A DNA stretch of 24,244 nt. Source: a virus. Position 1 is the first letter of the stretch. Each line of letters begins with the position of its first letter. The notes beneath the pieces were generated by a model. That model saw only the letters and a program-made list of their open reading frames with translations. It was not told the origin of the DNA and did not search any database. Below are positions 15,901-21,153 of this stretch, piece after piece. The stretch lies in IMG/VR virus record IMGVR_UViG_3300007735_000512, positions 1 through 24,244 of that record, one strand, 5' to 3'. Both the position numbers and the translations under genes were made by a program.

Positions 15901-16554
15901 TTTGGAGAACTATATCAGTCTGTGGACACAATCACTGTTACAAATGGTGGGAGTGGGTATACAACAGCACCAACAGTCACGATTGCTGCACCAGCAGGTC
16001 CTAGTGGAATTACAGCAACAGCATTTGCGTCTATTCTAAATGGAAGTGTAACTGAAATCACATTGATTACAAGTGGTTCTCAATACACGGGAGTCCCAAG
16101 TATTACAATTTCAGCACCAGATTCTGGTACAACTGCAACTGCAACTGCAACTACAGCACCTATTTACTATACAATAAATAGTTCGACTCCAATTATTTCT
16201 GGTACTACTACTCTTACACTTGAAGAAAATTTAAACAATAATGTTTCTACAGGTTCTACAGTTTATTTCTTTCAGGTTAGCAAAATCACAGCAAGTTCTC
16301 ATACATTTGAGTATGTTGGTTCTGGAAATACCATCGCAATAGCAACACCATCAAGAGGTGGTGTTGCTATTCCTGGAAATGAAATCATAGAAACTGCTGG
16401 TGGTAGAGTTGTTTTCACAAGCACAGACCAGTCTGGTAATTTTAAAATTGGCAATGATATTACAATCAATCAAAATAATGGTACAATTACAGGAAGAGCA
16501 TTCACAAGAAGTTTATTTAATCAAATGACACCCTTTATTCTTGCATTAAATTAA
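12988..16554 (+). CDS. Long tail-fibre protein: coiled coil plus beta-helix, GTG start
   Basis: This gene encodes 1188 residues. The GTG at 12988 is the only reasonable start after the late promoter at 12954; the product begins MSLKKPTEFFGKNNNQKEE. Residues about 15-515 are a long, charged, heptad-like coiled coil. A conserved junction TIGGGGETRLEFLDDVDRNS starts near residue 520. Fibre motifs (SVGIGTTNPTEALFVVGNAV) follow, then from about residue 722 a segment starting APNVLYVAKDGNNNNNGTS that looks like a right-handed parallel beta-helix. Next come GSGYTTAPTVTIAAPAGPSG repeats and, at residue 1105, the HTFEYVG module shared with the first gene. It ends FTRSLFNQMTPFILALN. The layout suggests a rod with a flexible stalk and a folded tip. 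It is probably a long tail fibre or whisker-like appendage. No S74 chaperone is present. Confidence 0.8.
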   Translation: MSLKKPTEFFGKNNNQKEEITTNLPENLSEYKSNLKNIEVLNEFTENFGSFADNITKINSLEEGIQELKEELKNTLTQEDLDNAVMSNLLILEKNIDNIQKSLKGINRENLKNIYEEVENISNQVLLVTEELPRYKNLIKSNEVYLDKKLVGYQESVNEHLTDFSNFIDNKFETIEQSIENSIEGINESALNEIKTDVKNIEKLINTEIPRHKKQVTEKVIEIDEKFSSYQKNIENYQEQIQLKIQEVQQSFETLLENEVPKYQNLLTNVKIENDKKVENIVNKLTHKIKALAENALKLNEELEEKSNVLDQAFETKISALESYILNAKKEAEETTQTYRKLYQVIESKGLSDRSQFDTYEKAISNISSQFSSVYEKIEETKKEIEKKELYQEELNNIQESFNQKFIQIETLIENKNQRLKEANEVLVDNIVSLKEEVSKISVDELHQNYQQISRKVNHIEEVFNKFNEKTLLNEGLLNEPPTIKNSDSLTPLDQKFVTLDQLQEHYRTFINRIQQQLSTIGGGGETRLEFLDDVDRNSAKVDGKFLQYDASVGKWVGATGSGGGSASQWVSTTVGIHTFSSVGIGTTNPTEALFVVGNAVFTGNVSVAGTVTYEDVTSIDSIGIITARQDVIVQRHLFVAGITTLGAANGIGTVTIGVGNTALLVQGNARVTGILSIGQGTVTIDGNNNTITSGQVTISGSSITIGDNVTINAGASGINSAPNVLYVAKDGNNNNNGTSIDNAKLTIAGAVSIAQSGTTIKVLSGSYNENNPITVPPFVSIVGDSLKTVTIVPNNSTQDIFHLNKGTYLANMTFTGHTAPSAAVAFPTGIATNVGGGSWESPYVQNCTSNTTTGTGMRIDGALAEELKSMVVDSYTQYNQGGVGIAITNNGYAQLVSVFTICCDKAITVHKGGQCSLTNSNSDFGTFGLVADGVSDLQFVGTAASATAGTDNVTVAITTTTRPYEGQVVYFGELYQSVDTITVTNGGSGYTTAPTVTIAAPAGPSGITATAFASILNGSVTEITLITSGSQYTGVPSITISAPDSGTTATATATTAPIYYTINSSTPIISGTTTLTLEENLNNNVSTGSTVYFFQVSKITASSHTFEYVGSGNTIAIATPSRGGVAIPGNEIIETAGGRVVFTSTDQSGNFKIGNDITINQNNGTITGRAFTRSLFNQMTPFILALN

Positions 16555-16555
16555 A

Positions 16556-16891
16556 ATGGCACAACTACCAATCAATACTTTTAAGACAGTAACTTTTGAA
16601 GTTACAAATTCTACAAGTACAGTTTATACTGCACCAACTGGAATTACTTCTATTATTTTGTATGCTCACATCACAAATGTGACCACTGGTGCAACAAGTT
16701 ATTCAATGTTTCATAAAAGAAGTTCTGTCTCTACTGAAATCGCAAATAGTGTGATTGTTCCTGCAAATGATGCTCATATTCCATTAGATGGTAAATTAGT
16801 TCTTGAAACTGGTGATGAGGTTACTATTTCTGCAGGTGCAAATAGTTCTCTCAAACTTATTTTAAGCATTTTGGAGACTGCAAATGCCTAA
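16556..16891 (+). CDS. Small virion structural protein
   Basis: This gene encodes 111 residues and starts 1 nt after the fibre stop. MAQLPINTFKTVTFEVTNST begins a compact beta-strand pattern (VYTAPTGITSIILYAHITNV, then LVLETGDEVTISAGANSSLK and LILSILE). This resembles small decoration or tail-tip proteins of cyanophages. It shares style with the 114-residue product that overlaps its end. There is no catalytic motif. It may decorate or cap the upstream fibre; this is inferred only from position. Confidence 0.6.
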   Translation: MAQLPINTFKTVTFEVTNSTSTVYTAPTGITSIILYAHITNVTTGATSYSMFHKRSSVSTEIANSVIVPANDAHIPLDGKLVLETGDEVTISAGANSSLKLILSILETANA

Positions 16892-17228
16892 ACTAATCTC
16901 ACAAAAAAACTTTACAAATATTGAAACAAACTATACAGAAACAACCTCAACTTCACAACAAATAATTGATTCATTTTCAAAGAATAGATTTAGATCTGTA
17001 AAATACCAAATACAAGTTACAAACGGCACTTCACATCATACCACAGAAATCTTATTAGTTCACGATGAAATCATTACATATCTTACAGAATATGGGACAA
17101 TTTTAACTGACGAAAGTTTAGCAACATTTAGTTCTGTTATTGTTGGTAATAATGTAAGACTATTAACAACACCTATACTTGGAACAACAACGAAGTTTAG
17201 GACTATAAGAACTGCAATCAACTCATAG
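16884..17228 (+). CDS. Small virion structural protein, end of late module
   Basis: This gene encodes 114 residues, overlapping the previous gene by 8 nt, so translation is probably coupled. The sequence is MPKLISQKNFTNIETNYTET followed by beta-type strands (RSVKYQIQVTNGTSHHTTEI, then EILLVHDEIITYLTEYGTIL and VRLLTTPILGTTTKFRTIRT). This pattern fits the small phage proteins that sit next to fibre genes. It is the last gene before the terminator at 17252, which probably ends the late structural transcript. The precise role is unknown. Confidence 0.6.
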   Translation: MPKLISQKNFTNIETNYTETTSTSQQIIDSFSKNRFRSVKYQIQVTNGTSHHTTEILLVHDEIITYLTEYGTILTDESLATFSSVIVGNNVRLLTTPILGTTTKFRTIRTAINS

Positions 17229-17246
17229 ACCACTTCACAAACTGAC
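17228..17246 (+). repeat. Degenerate copy of the intergenic element
   Basis: GACCACTTCACAAACTGAC begins at the end of the TAG stop and resembles GACACTTC-TAAACTGGCACA at 19693, 23295 and 24156. It directly precedes the terminator at 17252. Confidence 0.5.
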
Positions 17247-17251
17247 CACTC

Positions 17252-17280
17252 ACCCTCTGGAATCTCACCAGAGGGTTTTA
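17252..17280 (+). terminator. Intrinsic terminator
   Basis: The stem ACCCTCTGG/CCAGAGGGT (9 bp) has the 7-nt loop AATCTCA and is followed by TTTTA. It lies after the last structural gene. The TATAGT at 17279-17284 could act as a weak -10 for the next gene, although no good -35 lies 17 nt upstream (TCTGGA). Confidence 0.85.
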
Positions 17281-17310
17281 TAGTATGTAAGAATCCAAAA
17301 AGAACCAAGA

Positions 17311-17412
17311 GTGTCCCTTTCTAACCTTGACCGATTGATTTTTATTGTTTCATTTCTTGCATTTATGAACTGGGGAACTCGAATCGTTAAAGTTGTTCTG
17401 ACTTCTTTTTAA
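17311..17412 (+). CDS. Small membrane protein, 33 aa, GTG start
   Basis: An open frame from the GTG at 17311 encodes MSLSNLDRLIFIVSFLAFMN followed by WGTRIVKVVLTSF. Residues 9-19 form a short hydrophobic stretch flanked by charged residues, as in a single-pass membrane peptide. Its TAA stop is immediately followed by the ATG of the metallopeptidase gene (17413), suggesting coupling. A shorter version could start at the ATG at 17365, which would leave 15 residues. The Shine-Dalgarno is weak. Support is the exact abutment and the composition only. Confidence 0.4.
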   Translation: MSLSNLDRLIFIVSFLAFMNWGTRIVKVVLTSF

Positions 17413-17832
17413 ATGCTCACGATTTATACCAGTGGTTATGCATACTCTCACAGGCACTGCTGTTCTCTTGTAATCTGGTTCTGTGAGAAGTATCTACCCA
17501 GACATAAGATTGAGATAGAAGTTCTTCACAGGGGTCTTGTGAGAGAAGGTGTTTATGGTTGGTGTAGTATTCAGGATTGTGACTGGAGACCACGAAGTTT
17601 TTTGATTGAGATTCATAATCGTCTTTCTAAAGAAGATTATATGAAGACATTATTTCACGAAATGCAACATATTTTACAACATATTCGTGGTGATTTAAGA
17701 GATAAGAGAGGTATTCGTTGCTGGAAAGGTATTGATTGTTCTGATTTAGATTATAAAGAAATGCCATGGGAACTTGATGCTCATCAAAGAGAATTGGAGC
17801 TTTATGAAGAGTACTTGACAGAGAACTCATAA
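17413..17832 (+). CDS. Putative zinc metallopeptidase (HExxH)
   Basis: This gene encodes 139 residues. The zinc motif H82-E83-M-Q-H86 lies in the helix YMKTLFHEMQHILQHIRGDL. A downstream MPWELDAHQRELELY supplies E120 as a probable third ligand, as in SprT-, IrrE- and WSS1-like minimal peptidases, where a second helix carries the third ligand. Upstream is FLIEIHNRLSKEDY, the edge strand and helix that precede the active site in these folds. The first half is Cys-rich (HCCSLVIWFCEKY). It is probably a soluble cytoplasmic protease or a protease-derived protein that acts on host proteins early in infection. A consensus sigma70 promoter for downstream genes lies inside its 3' end. Confidence 0.65.
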   Translation: MLTIYTSGYAYSHRHCCSLVIWFCEKYLPRHKIEIEVLHRGLVREGVYGWCSIQDCDWRPRSFLIEIHNRLSKEDYMKTLFHEMQHILQHIRGDLRDKRGIRCWKGIDCSDLDYKEMPWELDAHQRELELYEEYLTENS

Positions 17833-17843
17833 ATTGATATAAT
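17815..17843 (+). promoter_or_regulatory. Consensus sigma70 promoter TTGACA-N17-TATAAT
   Basis: Perfect TTGACA (17815-17820) and TATAAT (17838-17843) hexamers are 17 nt apart. The -35 lies within the last codons of the metallopeptidase gene. The expected start near 17850 gives a long leader (about 130 nt) to the ATG at 17980. That leader contains the palindrome at 17901 and a small hairpin over the ATG. Confidence 0.85.
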
Positions 17844-17900
17844 ACCTTTGTGAGGGTTGATAAGCATGTATAAGATTCTTTAAGGGTAATCATGTCATGA

Positions 17901-17914
17901 TGAGGAATTCCTCA
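17901..17914. other. Perfect 14-bp palindrome in 5' leader
   Basis: TGAGGAATTCCTCA is a perfect palindrome with an EcoRI-type core, inside the leader downstream of the 17815 promoter. It has no T-run after it, so it is not a standard terminator. A protein-binding operator or an RNA hairpin are both possible. A second small stem, ATCTTA/TAAGAT (17967-17981), covers the next start codon. Confidence 0.45.
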
Positions 17915-17979
17915 CAAATAAAACTCTAAATTATTCAATAAGGATTAAATAATAAAAAATAATCTTATCTTAATCTAAG

Positions 17980-18219
17980 ATGACAAATTCCTACATTTGG
18001 TTTCTTCCATTCGGTGTTATTCTTTATTTGATGATAATGGACGAAAACATTACAAAATATGTAATACTACTCTTTGAATCTCTTTCTGTTTATGCCGAAA
18101 AAAAATATCTAATGATTAAACTTCATCCATTCTGGTTCACAAATCCAATCTCTCAAAGAATAATGATGAAGAAATATGAAAAGATGGCACAAAAACTCTT
18201 GACAAATCATAAACCATAA
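17980..18219 (+). CDS. Small membrane-associated protein, unknown
   Basis: This gene encodes 79 residues, MTNSYIWFLPFGVILYLMIM then DENITKYVILLFESLSVYAE, followed by a basic C-terminal half ending RIMMKKYEKMAQKLLTNHKP. The hydrophobic N-terminus (residues 5-20) could anchor it in the inner membrane, with the basic tail in the cytoplasm. No family is recognised. It follows the strong promoter at 17815, so it is probably an early gene. The start codon lies in a small stem-loop (17967-17981) and has no good Shine-Dalgarno, so initiation may be regulated or the start may be misplaced. Confidence 0.5.
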   Translation: MTNSYIWFLPFGVILYLMIMDENITKYVILLFESLSVYAEKKYLMIKLHPFWFTNPISQRIMMKKYEKMAQKLLTNHKP

Positions 18220-18228
18220 CCTTATCAT

Positions 18229-18236
18229 AATAAATA
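18229..18236 (+). promoter_or_regulatory. T4-type late promoter AATAAATA
   Basis: AATAAATA fits the NATAAATA late form and lies 26 nt before the ATG at 18263, with GGAG at 18250-18253 as ribosome-binding site. It would give this small gene a late transcript within an otherwise early-type region. Confidence 0.5.
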
Positions 18237-18262
18237 TAATCAAGTCATTGGAGACTTCAATT

Positions 18263-18484
18263 ATGTCAAGAACTTTCAGAAATCCTGTTTATGAGTATAA
18301 TTATTTTCGTCATCCAAAAACGCAAGGAGAACGTAAAAAACTAGACGGATTTATTCGTGATTCTGTTTTTGAAGAGTTTAGTATTTCCGGAATCAATCAT
18401 GCACATCATAGGTTAAATCGTATTCCAACCTCTTATGATGACGTTGGTTTCAGTGCCCGACAAGAAGTTCACGAGACTGTTTAG
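18263..18484 (+). CDS. Small hypothetical protein, 73 aa
   Basis: Start chosen at the ATG at 18263, 9 nt after GGAG at 18250-18253; an in-frame TTG at 18248 overlaps that site and is unlikely. The product MSRTFRNPVYEYNYFRHPKT followed by QGERKKLDGFIRDSVFEEFS and INHAHHRLNRIPTSYDDVGF is basic, aromatic and His-rich, with no hydrophobic segment. It has a nucleic-acid-binding look, but no family is recognised. A putative late promoter at 18229 suggests expression with virion genes. Confidence 0.6.
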   Translation: MSRTFRNPVYEYNYFRHPKTQGERKKLDGFIRDSVFEEFSISGINHAHHRLNRIPTSYDDVGFSARQEVHETV

Positions 18485-18496
18485 AAACCGGCACAC
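18485..18496 (+). repeat. Partial copy of the intergenic element
   Basis: AAACCGGCACAC after the stop at 18484 matches the AAACTGGCACA part of the recurring intergenic element, immediately ahead of the terminator/promoter composite. Confidence 0.45.
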
Positions 18497-18522
18497 AGAC
18501 CCCTTGACTGGGGTCTTTTTTT
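18497..18522 (+). terminator. Intrinsic terminator with -35 hexamer in its loop
   Basis: A 7-bp stem AGACCCC/GGGGTCT with loop TTGACT is followed by a run of seven T including the last stem base. The whole loop is also the -35 element of the promoter below, so the DNA ends one transcript and starts the next. Confidence 0.88.
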
Positions 18523-18532
18523 ATGCTATACT
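18504..18532 (+). promoter_or_regulatory. Sigma70 promoter TTGACT-N17-TATACT
   Basis: TTGACT (18504-18509) and TATACT (18527-18532) have the ideal 17-nt spacing. Transcription from about 18539 would give a short leader to the ATG at 18556. Confidence 0.8.
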
Positions 18533-18555
18533 ACACTCATACACACAAACTCCTG

Positions 18556-18753
18556 ATGTCTGAAAGAGCACAAAATCTAATGGATCAGATTTGGAACATT
18601 AGATACTCAAATCCTGATATGACAGAGAAAGAACTGGTATCATCGGTTCTTCAACTTGCGGTAGAACATATACAATTTTATAATGCCCAGAATGATATGA
18701 TAGTTCTGGATCGAGATGACCTCTTAAAACTTGCTGAAGAATTAAATAATTAA
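18556..18753 (+). CDS. Small acidic helical protein, 65 aa
   Basis: This gene encodes 65 residues from the ATG at 18556. A further in-frame ATG at 18523 lies ahead of the -10 box and so would not be in the transcript. The product MSERAQNLMDQIWNIRYSNP then DMTEKELVSSVLQLAVEHIQ and ending VLDRDDLLKLAEELNN is acidic and predicted helical. It resembles the many small early proteins of cyanophages, but no family can be named. Its promoter is the composite at 18504. Confidence 0.6.
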   Translation: MSERAQNLMDQIWNIRYSNPDMTEKELVSSVLQLAVEHIQFYNAQNDMIVLDRDDLLKLAEELNN

Positions 18754-18803
18754 AAATTGTTCACTAAATATTGATGCCTGCGTTGGGTGCAATCTTCACA
18801 GGT

Positions 18804-18829
18804 AGAAAAGGAGCATATGCTCCTTTTCT
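18804..18829. terminator. 26-bp perfect palindrome, probable bidirectional terminator
   Basis: The palindrome has arm AGAAAAGGAGC and centre ATAT. Folded as RNA it gives an 11-bp stem with a 4-nt loop and U-rich 3' half (CUUUUCU). The A-tract on the other side gives the same on the opposite strand. It could terminate upstream transcripts just before the late promoter. Confidence 0.6.
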
Positions 18830-18837
18830 TATAAATA
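18830..18837 (+). promoter_or_regulatory. T4-type late promoter TATAAATA
   Basis: This is an exact TATAAATA directly after the 26-bp palindrome and 26 nt before the endonuclease ATG. The expected start (about 18843) falls inside the 3' arm of the outer inverted repeat. Confidence 0.75.
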
Positions 18838-18863
18838 TTATTGCACCCAACAAAAGAACAGTT

Positions 18864-19691
18864 ATGACTTCTCAAAGTCCAAGAATTTACACATATAAAA
18901 TTACTTTTGAAGAAGTTCCTTACTATTATTATGGTGTAAAGAAGGAAAAATATTATAATCAAAAATATTTTGGTTCTCCTGTAACTAATAAGTGGTGTTG
19001 GAAACTATATACACCAAATAAGCAAATATTGGAATTTTTTGATTATAGTGATAGTGGATGGTTGAAAGCAAAAGAAATTGAAGATAAATTGATTAAACCA
19101 CTTTATCAAACAGATAAATGGTGTTTAAATGAAAATTGTGGTGGATTAATATCTCTTGAAATTTTGCGTGAGAGTGGTAAAAGAGCATATAAAAATGGTC
19201 TTCTTTTGTTGACGGCAGAGCAGAGAAAGAAAAATGGAAAAAGTGGGGGTACAAAAACAAAAGAACTTGGTTCTGGTATTCATGCATTAACTACGGAACA
19301 GAGAATAGAAAATGGAAGAAAAAGTGGATACAAAACACAAGAACTTGGTGTCGGTATTCATGCATTAACTACAGAACAGAGAAGAGAAAATGGTAAATTG
19401 ATAGGAAAACAACATTTTAAAAATAAAACTGCATGTTTTTCAATAACACCAGAAAAAAGAAAGGAAACAATTAAAAAATCTCACGAAACTAATAAAAAAA
19501 ATAAAACCGGAATATATGGAATATCAAAAGAAGAAAGACGAGAAATTGGTATAAAAGCATCTAAAAAAACGAATTCTCAAAAATGGGAATGTTGTGAAAC
19601 TGGTTATGCTTCAACTGCTGCTGGTGTTGCTGCTTACCAAAAAGCAAGAGGTATAGATACATCCAAGAATAATAGACGCAAAATATCATAA
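18864..19691 (+). CDS. GIY-YIG-like homing endonuclease 1
   Basis: This gene encodes 275 residues from the ATG at 18864. Longer in-frame starts (18771, 18774) would lie in the structured leader and break agreement with the second copy at 22543. The N-terminal 100 residues, IYTYKITFEEVPYYYYGVKK, then YFGSPVTNKW, then EIEDKLIKPLYQ and WCLNENCGG, look like a divergent GIY-YIG nuclease core (YTY...YYG, a GS motif, then a Glu helix and an LN-N-GG end). Residues about 110-215 contain three units of about 23 residues of the form ELGVGIHALTTEQRRENGK, the NUMOD-like DNA-binding repeats of phage homing nucleases. The tail KWECCETGYASTAAGVAAYQ then KARGID is shared with copy 2. It probably cleaves a specific site in related phage genomes and spreads its own gene. 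Confidence 0.7.
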   Translation: MTSQSPRIYTYKITFEEVPYYYYGVKKEKYYNQKYFGSPVTNKWCWKLYTPNKQILEFFDYSDSGWLKAKEIEDKLIKPLYQTDKWCLNENCGGLISLEILRESGKRAYKNGLLLLTAEQRKKNGKSGGTKTKELGSGIHALTTEQRIENGRKSGYKTQELGVGIHALTTEQRRENGKLIGKQHFKNKTACFSITPEKRKETIKKSHETNKKNKTGIYGISKEERREIGIKASKKTNSQKWECCETGYASTAAGVAAYQKARGIDTSKNNRRKIS

Positions 19692-19692
19692 A

Positions 19693-19748
19693 GACACTTC
19701 CTAAACTGGCACAATACCCCACCAAAACCCCCTGTGATGCCTTATAAT
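19693..19748 (+). promoter_or_regulatory. Intergenic element plus -10 promoter
   Basis: GACACTTCCTAAACTGGCACA (19693-19713) starts 1 nt after the endonuclease stop, then an ACCAAAACCCCCTGTGATGCC segment and TATAAT (19743-19748). No TTGACA lies 17 nt upstream; ACCAAA is found there instead. A near-identical arrangement occurs at 24156-24211. It probably promotes the operon starting at 19790, which has GAGG at 19779-19782. Confidence 0.55.
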
Positions 19749-19789
19749 ATTCAAATCCCCAACGAAACTCAACTTGCCGAGGAACTCAA

Positions 19790-20005
19790 ATGAATTCTTG
19801 GTCTTTATTACAAGAACAAATGGATACCGAAAAGAAGCAAAAGAGATGTGATGCTCTGGGTCTGATTATTGAGTCTGTTTTACAACCAGATCATAAACTA
19901 CGTCAGTGTGCCCATAATCAAAAATGTTATAATGAATTGATGGAATGGAGAGAAGAAGCATTAGTGTATCTAAATCAAAGAAGAAAAGATGAGTTTGATG
20001 TATGA
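19790..20005 (+). CDS. Small hypothetical protein, 71 aa
   Basis: This gene encodes 71 residues, MNSWSLLQEQMDTEKKQKRC and ending LVYLNQRRKDEFDV, with GAGG 7 nt before the ATG. It is charged, contains three Cys (RCDALG, QCAHNQKCYNEL) and is predicted helical. It opens a run of seven genes linked by overlaps. The next gene begins in its stop codon (ATGA overlap). No family is recognised; the style is typical of cyanophage early accessory proteins. Confidence 0.6.
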   Translation: MNSWSLLQEQMDTEKKQKRCDALGLIIESVLQPDHKLRQCAHNQKCYNELMEWREEALVYLNQRRKDEFDV

Positions 20006-20322
20006 CTGACCCCAAAGATGATGAACCTTGGTTGGATTGTATGGATGGTTTTGATGAAGAGCAAATCCTAAAAGTATTGAAATCACAACGACAAGCACAA
20101 AAACTTCTTGATGCGGCACATCGTGTTGCTGATGGTGAAGTTCCTCTTGGGAAACTTATTCGTTTGGGACATAAAGACCCTATGAGTGTTCGTGTTCGTT
20201 ATGAATATGGTGCAATTCTTCTTGCACTTGTAGAAGAATGTGCTTATAAGAAGGATGAATTGTATTTGGTGAATGTTCGTGATATACTGGATATTATTGA
20301 GGTCTTGAATAATGGATGCTGA
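20002..20322 (+). CDS. Hypothetical protein, 106 aa
   Basis: This gene encodes 106 residues overlapping the upstream gene by 4 nt (ATGA). The N-terminus is acidic (MTDPKDDEPWLDCMDGFDEE), followed by a helical core (QILKVLKSQRQAQKLLDAAH, then YGAILLALVEECAYKKDELY, then VRDILDIIEVLNNGC). It has no signal or membrane segment. No family is recognised. Coupled translation indicates it is co-expressed with its neighbours. Confidence 0.65.
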   Translation: MTDPKDDEPWLDCMDGFDEEQILKVLKSQRQAQKLLDAAHRVADGEVPLGKLIRLGHKDPMSVRVRYEYGAILLALVEECAYKKDELYLVNVRDILDIIEVLNNGC

Positions 20323-20851
20323 TGAAAAAGTATTAGAAATTGGAAAGAAGTTTATGGAAACACACGATAATGCTCTCAAACAACTTGCTGCCATTGAGGG
20401 GGAAGAGTTAAAAGAAGAGTTGGAAGTGTTGAAAAAGAAAAACTTCCAAGATGTTGCTGATCGGTGTGTGAAAGAGTATGCCGAAACATATGGTGAGATG
20501 CCAGAAGATGACAGCTGGATGTTTCTGGAAGCAGAATACTATGGGACTGGTGAGGGACAAACTATTTGTTTACAGATGACACAGGCAAATCCTCGTGGTG
20601 GTGATAATGGTGATTTTGACGAAACACTACCATACCCAGACAACTACAAACCAATAAATACAAAACAATATCGTGCTGTAAGAGGGTTTCACAAGTTGTT
20701 TGGAACTTTTTTTCTTCACGGATTAAGATTTCATACTCGTGAGGCATTCTTCACTAGATATTCAAATCAACTACCAGTAACATTAGTGAAACTCAAAGAC
20801 CAACAATGTTTCCTTGAGTATCATTCTGAACTACATTACAATTTTGCATAA
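20312..20851 (+). CDS. Hypothetical protein, 179 aa
   Basis: This gene encodes 179 residues overlapping the previous gene by 11 nt. Residues 1-50 are a charged helix (MDADEKVLEIGKKFMETHDN). The centre has EDDSWMFLEAEYYGTGEGQT and the C-terminal half is aromatic and strand-rich (AVRGFHKLFGTFFLHGLRFH, then CFLEYHSELHYNF). No catalytic motif or known family is seen. The HGLRFHTREAFF and DQQCFLEYHSELHYNF clusters could bind metal, but this is speculative. Confidence 0.65.
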   Translation: MDADEKVLEIGKKFMETHDNALKQLAAIEGEELKEELEVLKKKNFQDVADRCVKEYAETYGEMPEDDSWMFLEAEYYGTGEGQTICLQMTQANPRGGDNGDFDETLPYPDNYKPINTKQYRAVRGFHKLFGTFFLHGLRFHTREAFFTRYSNQLPVTLVKLKDQQCFLEYHSELHYNFA

Positions 20852-21153
20852 TGACTAAACTACAAAGATTTCTTGATGGATTTGATGCAATTTATAATGC
20901 AATCTATTTCCGTTTTGATTTACAAGATAATATAGATCGTTGTGCCTTCTTTTATGAACTTAATCTTGGATGGTATGAGATGTATGACCCTGATGATATG
21001 GGAGTTAGAGACCCTTGGAACTTATTGGGAAGAAATACATATATCAAGGTGCCAAAAGAAGATTATGATGCTATAATGAAGGCACTTAATTCTCCCCCAA
21101 AATATATTGAAGGACTTGCAAATCTTATGAAGAGGAAACTACCATATGACTGA
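20851..21153 (+). CDS. Hypothetical protein, 100 aa
   Basis: This gene encodes 100 residues. Its ATG begins with the last base of the upstream stop (TAATG), a 1-nt overlap, so translation is coupled. The sequence is aromatic and acidic (MTKLQRFLDGFDAIYNAIYF then RFDLQDNIDRCAFFYELNLG, GWYEMYDPDDMGVRDPWNLL). It is soluble, with no recognised domain. Confidence 0.65.
   Translation: MTKLQRFLDGFDAIYNAIYFRFDLQDNIDRCAFFYELNLGWYEMYDPDDMGVRDPWNLLGRNTYIKVPKEDYDAIMKALNSPPKYIEGLANLMKRKLPYD

Larger units (their letters stand above)
18782..18851 (+). promoter_or_regulatory. Nested leader structure of endonuclease gene 1
   Basis: GTTGGGTGCAAT (18782-18793) and ATTGCACCCAAC (18840-18851) are perfect 12-nt inverted repeats. 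Between them lie a 26-bp perfect palindrome and a late promoter. A read-through transcript from upstream would contain both arms and fold. A transcript starting at the internal promoter (near 18843) would lack the 5' arm. The 3' arm ends 12 nt before the ATG at 18864, within a ribosome footprint. The same layout occurs before the second endonuclease gene. Confidence 0.75.

Noticed and set aside
16181-16200. AATAAATA late-promoter match inside the 1188-residue fibre gene
   Set aside because: Internal to coding DNA, no gene start follows. AATAAATA at about 20654 is rejected for the same reason.
17229-17310. tRNA gene or attachment site in the gap after the structural module
   Set aside because: No cloverleaf with a GTTCRA-type T-loop was visible here or elsewhere; the region is explained by an element copy and a terminator.
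18523-18555. ATG at 18523 as start of the 65-residue protein
   Set aside because: It is located upstream of the expected transcription start of the promoter at 18504-18532; ATG 18556 is favoured.
18771-18863. N-terminal extension of endonuclease 1 (MPALGAIFTGRKG...)
   Set aside because: In frame, but it spans the inverted repeats, palindrome and late promoter. The corresponding leader of gene 2 is out of frame with its gene, so the region is regulatory, not coding.
19737-19793. Possible leader peptide MPYNIQIPNETQLAEELK overlapping the ATG at 19790
   Set aside because: The -10 box TATAAT lies inside the frame, so the expected transcript starts after its ATG. A similar frame at 24200-24238 arises because both share the promoter sequence.
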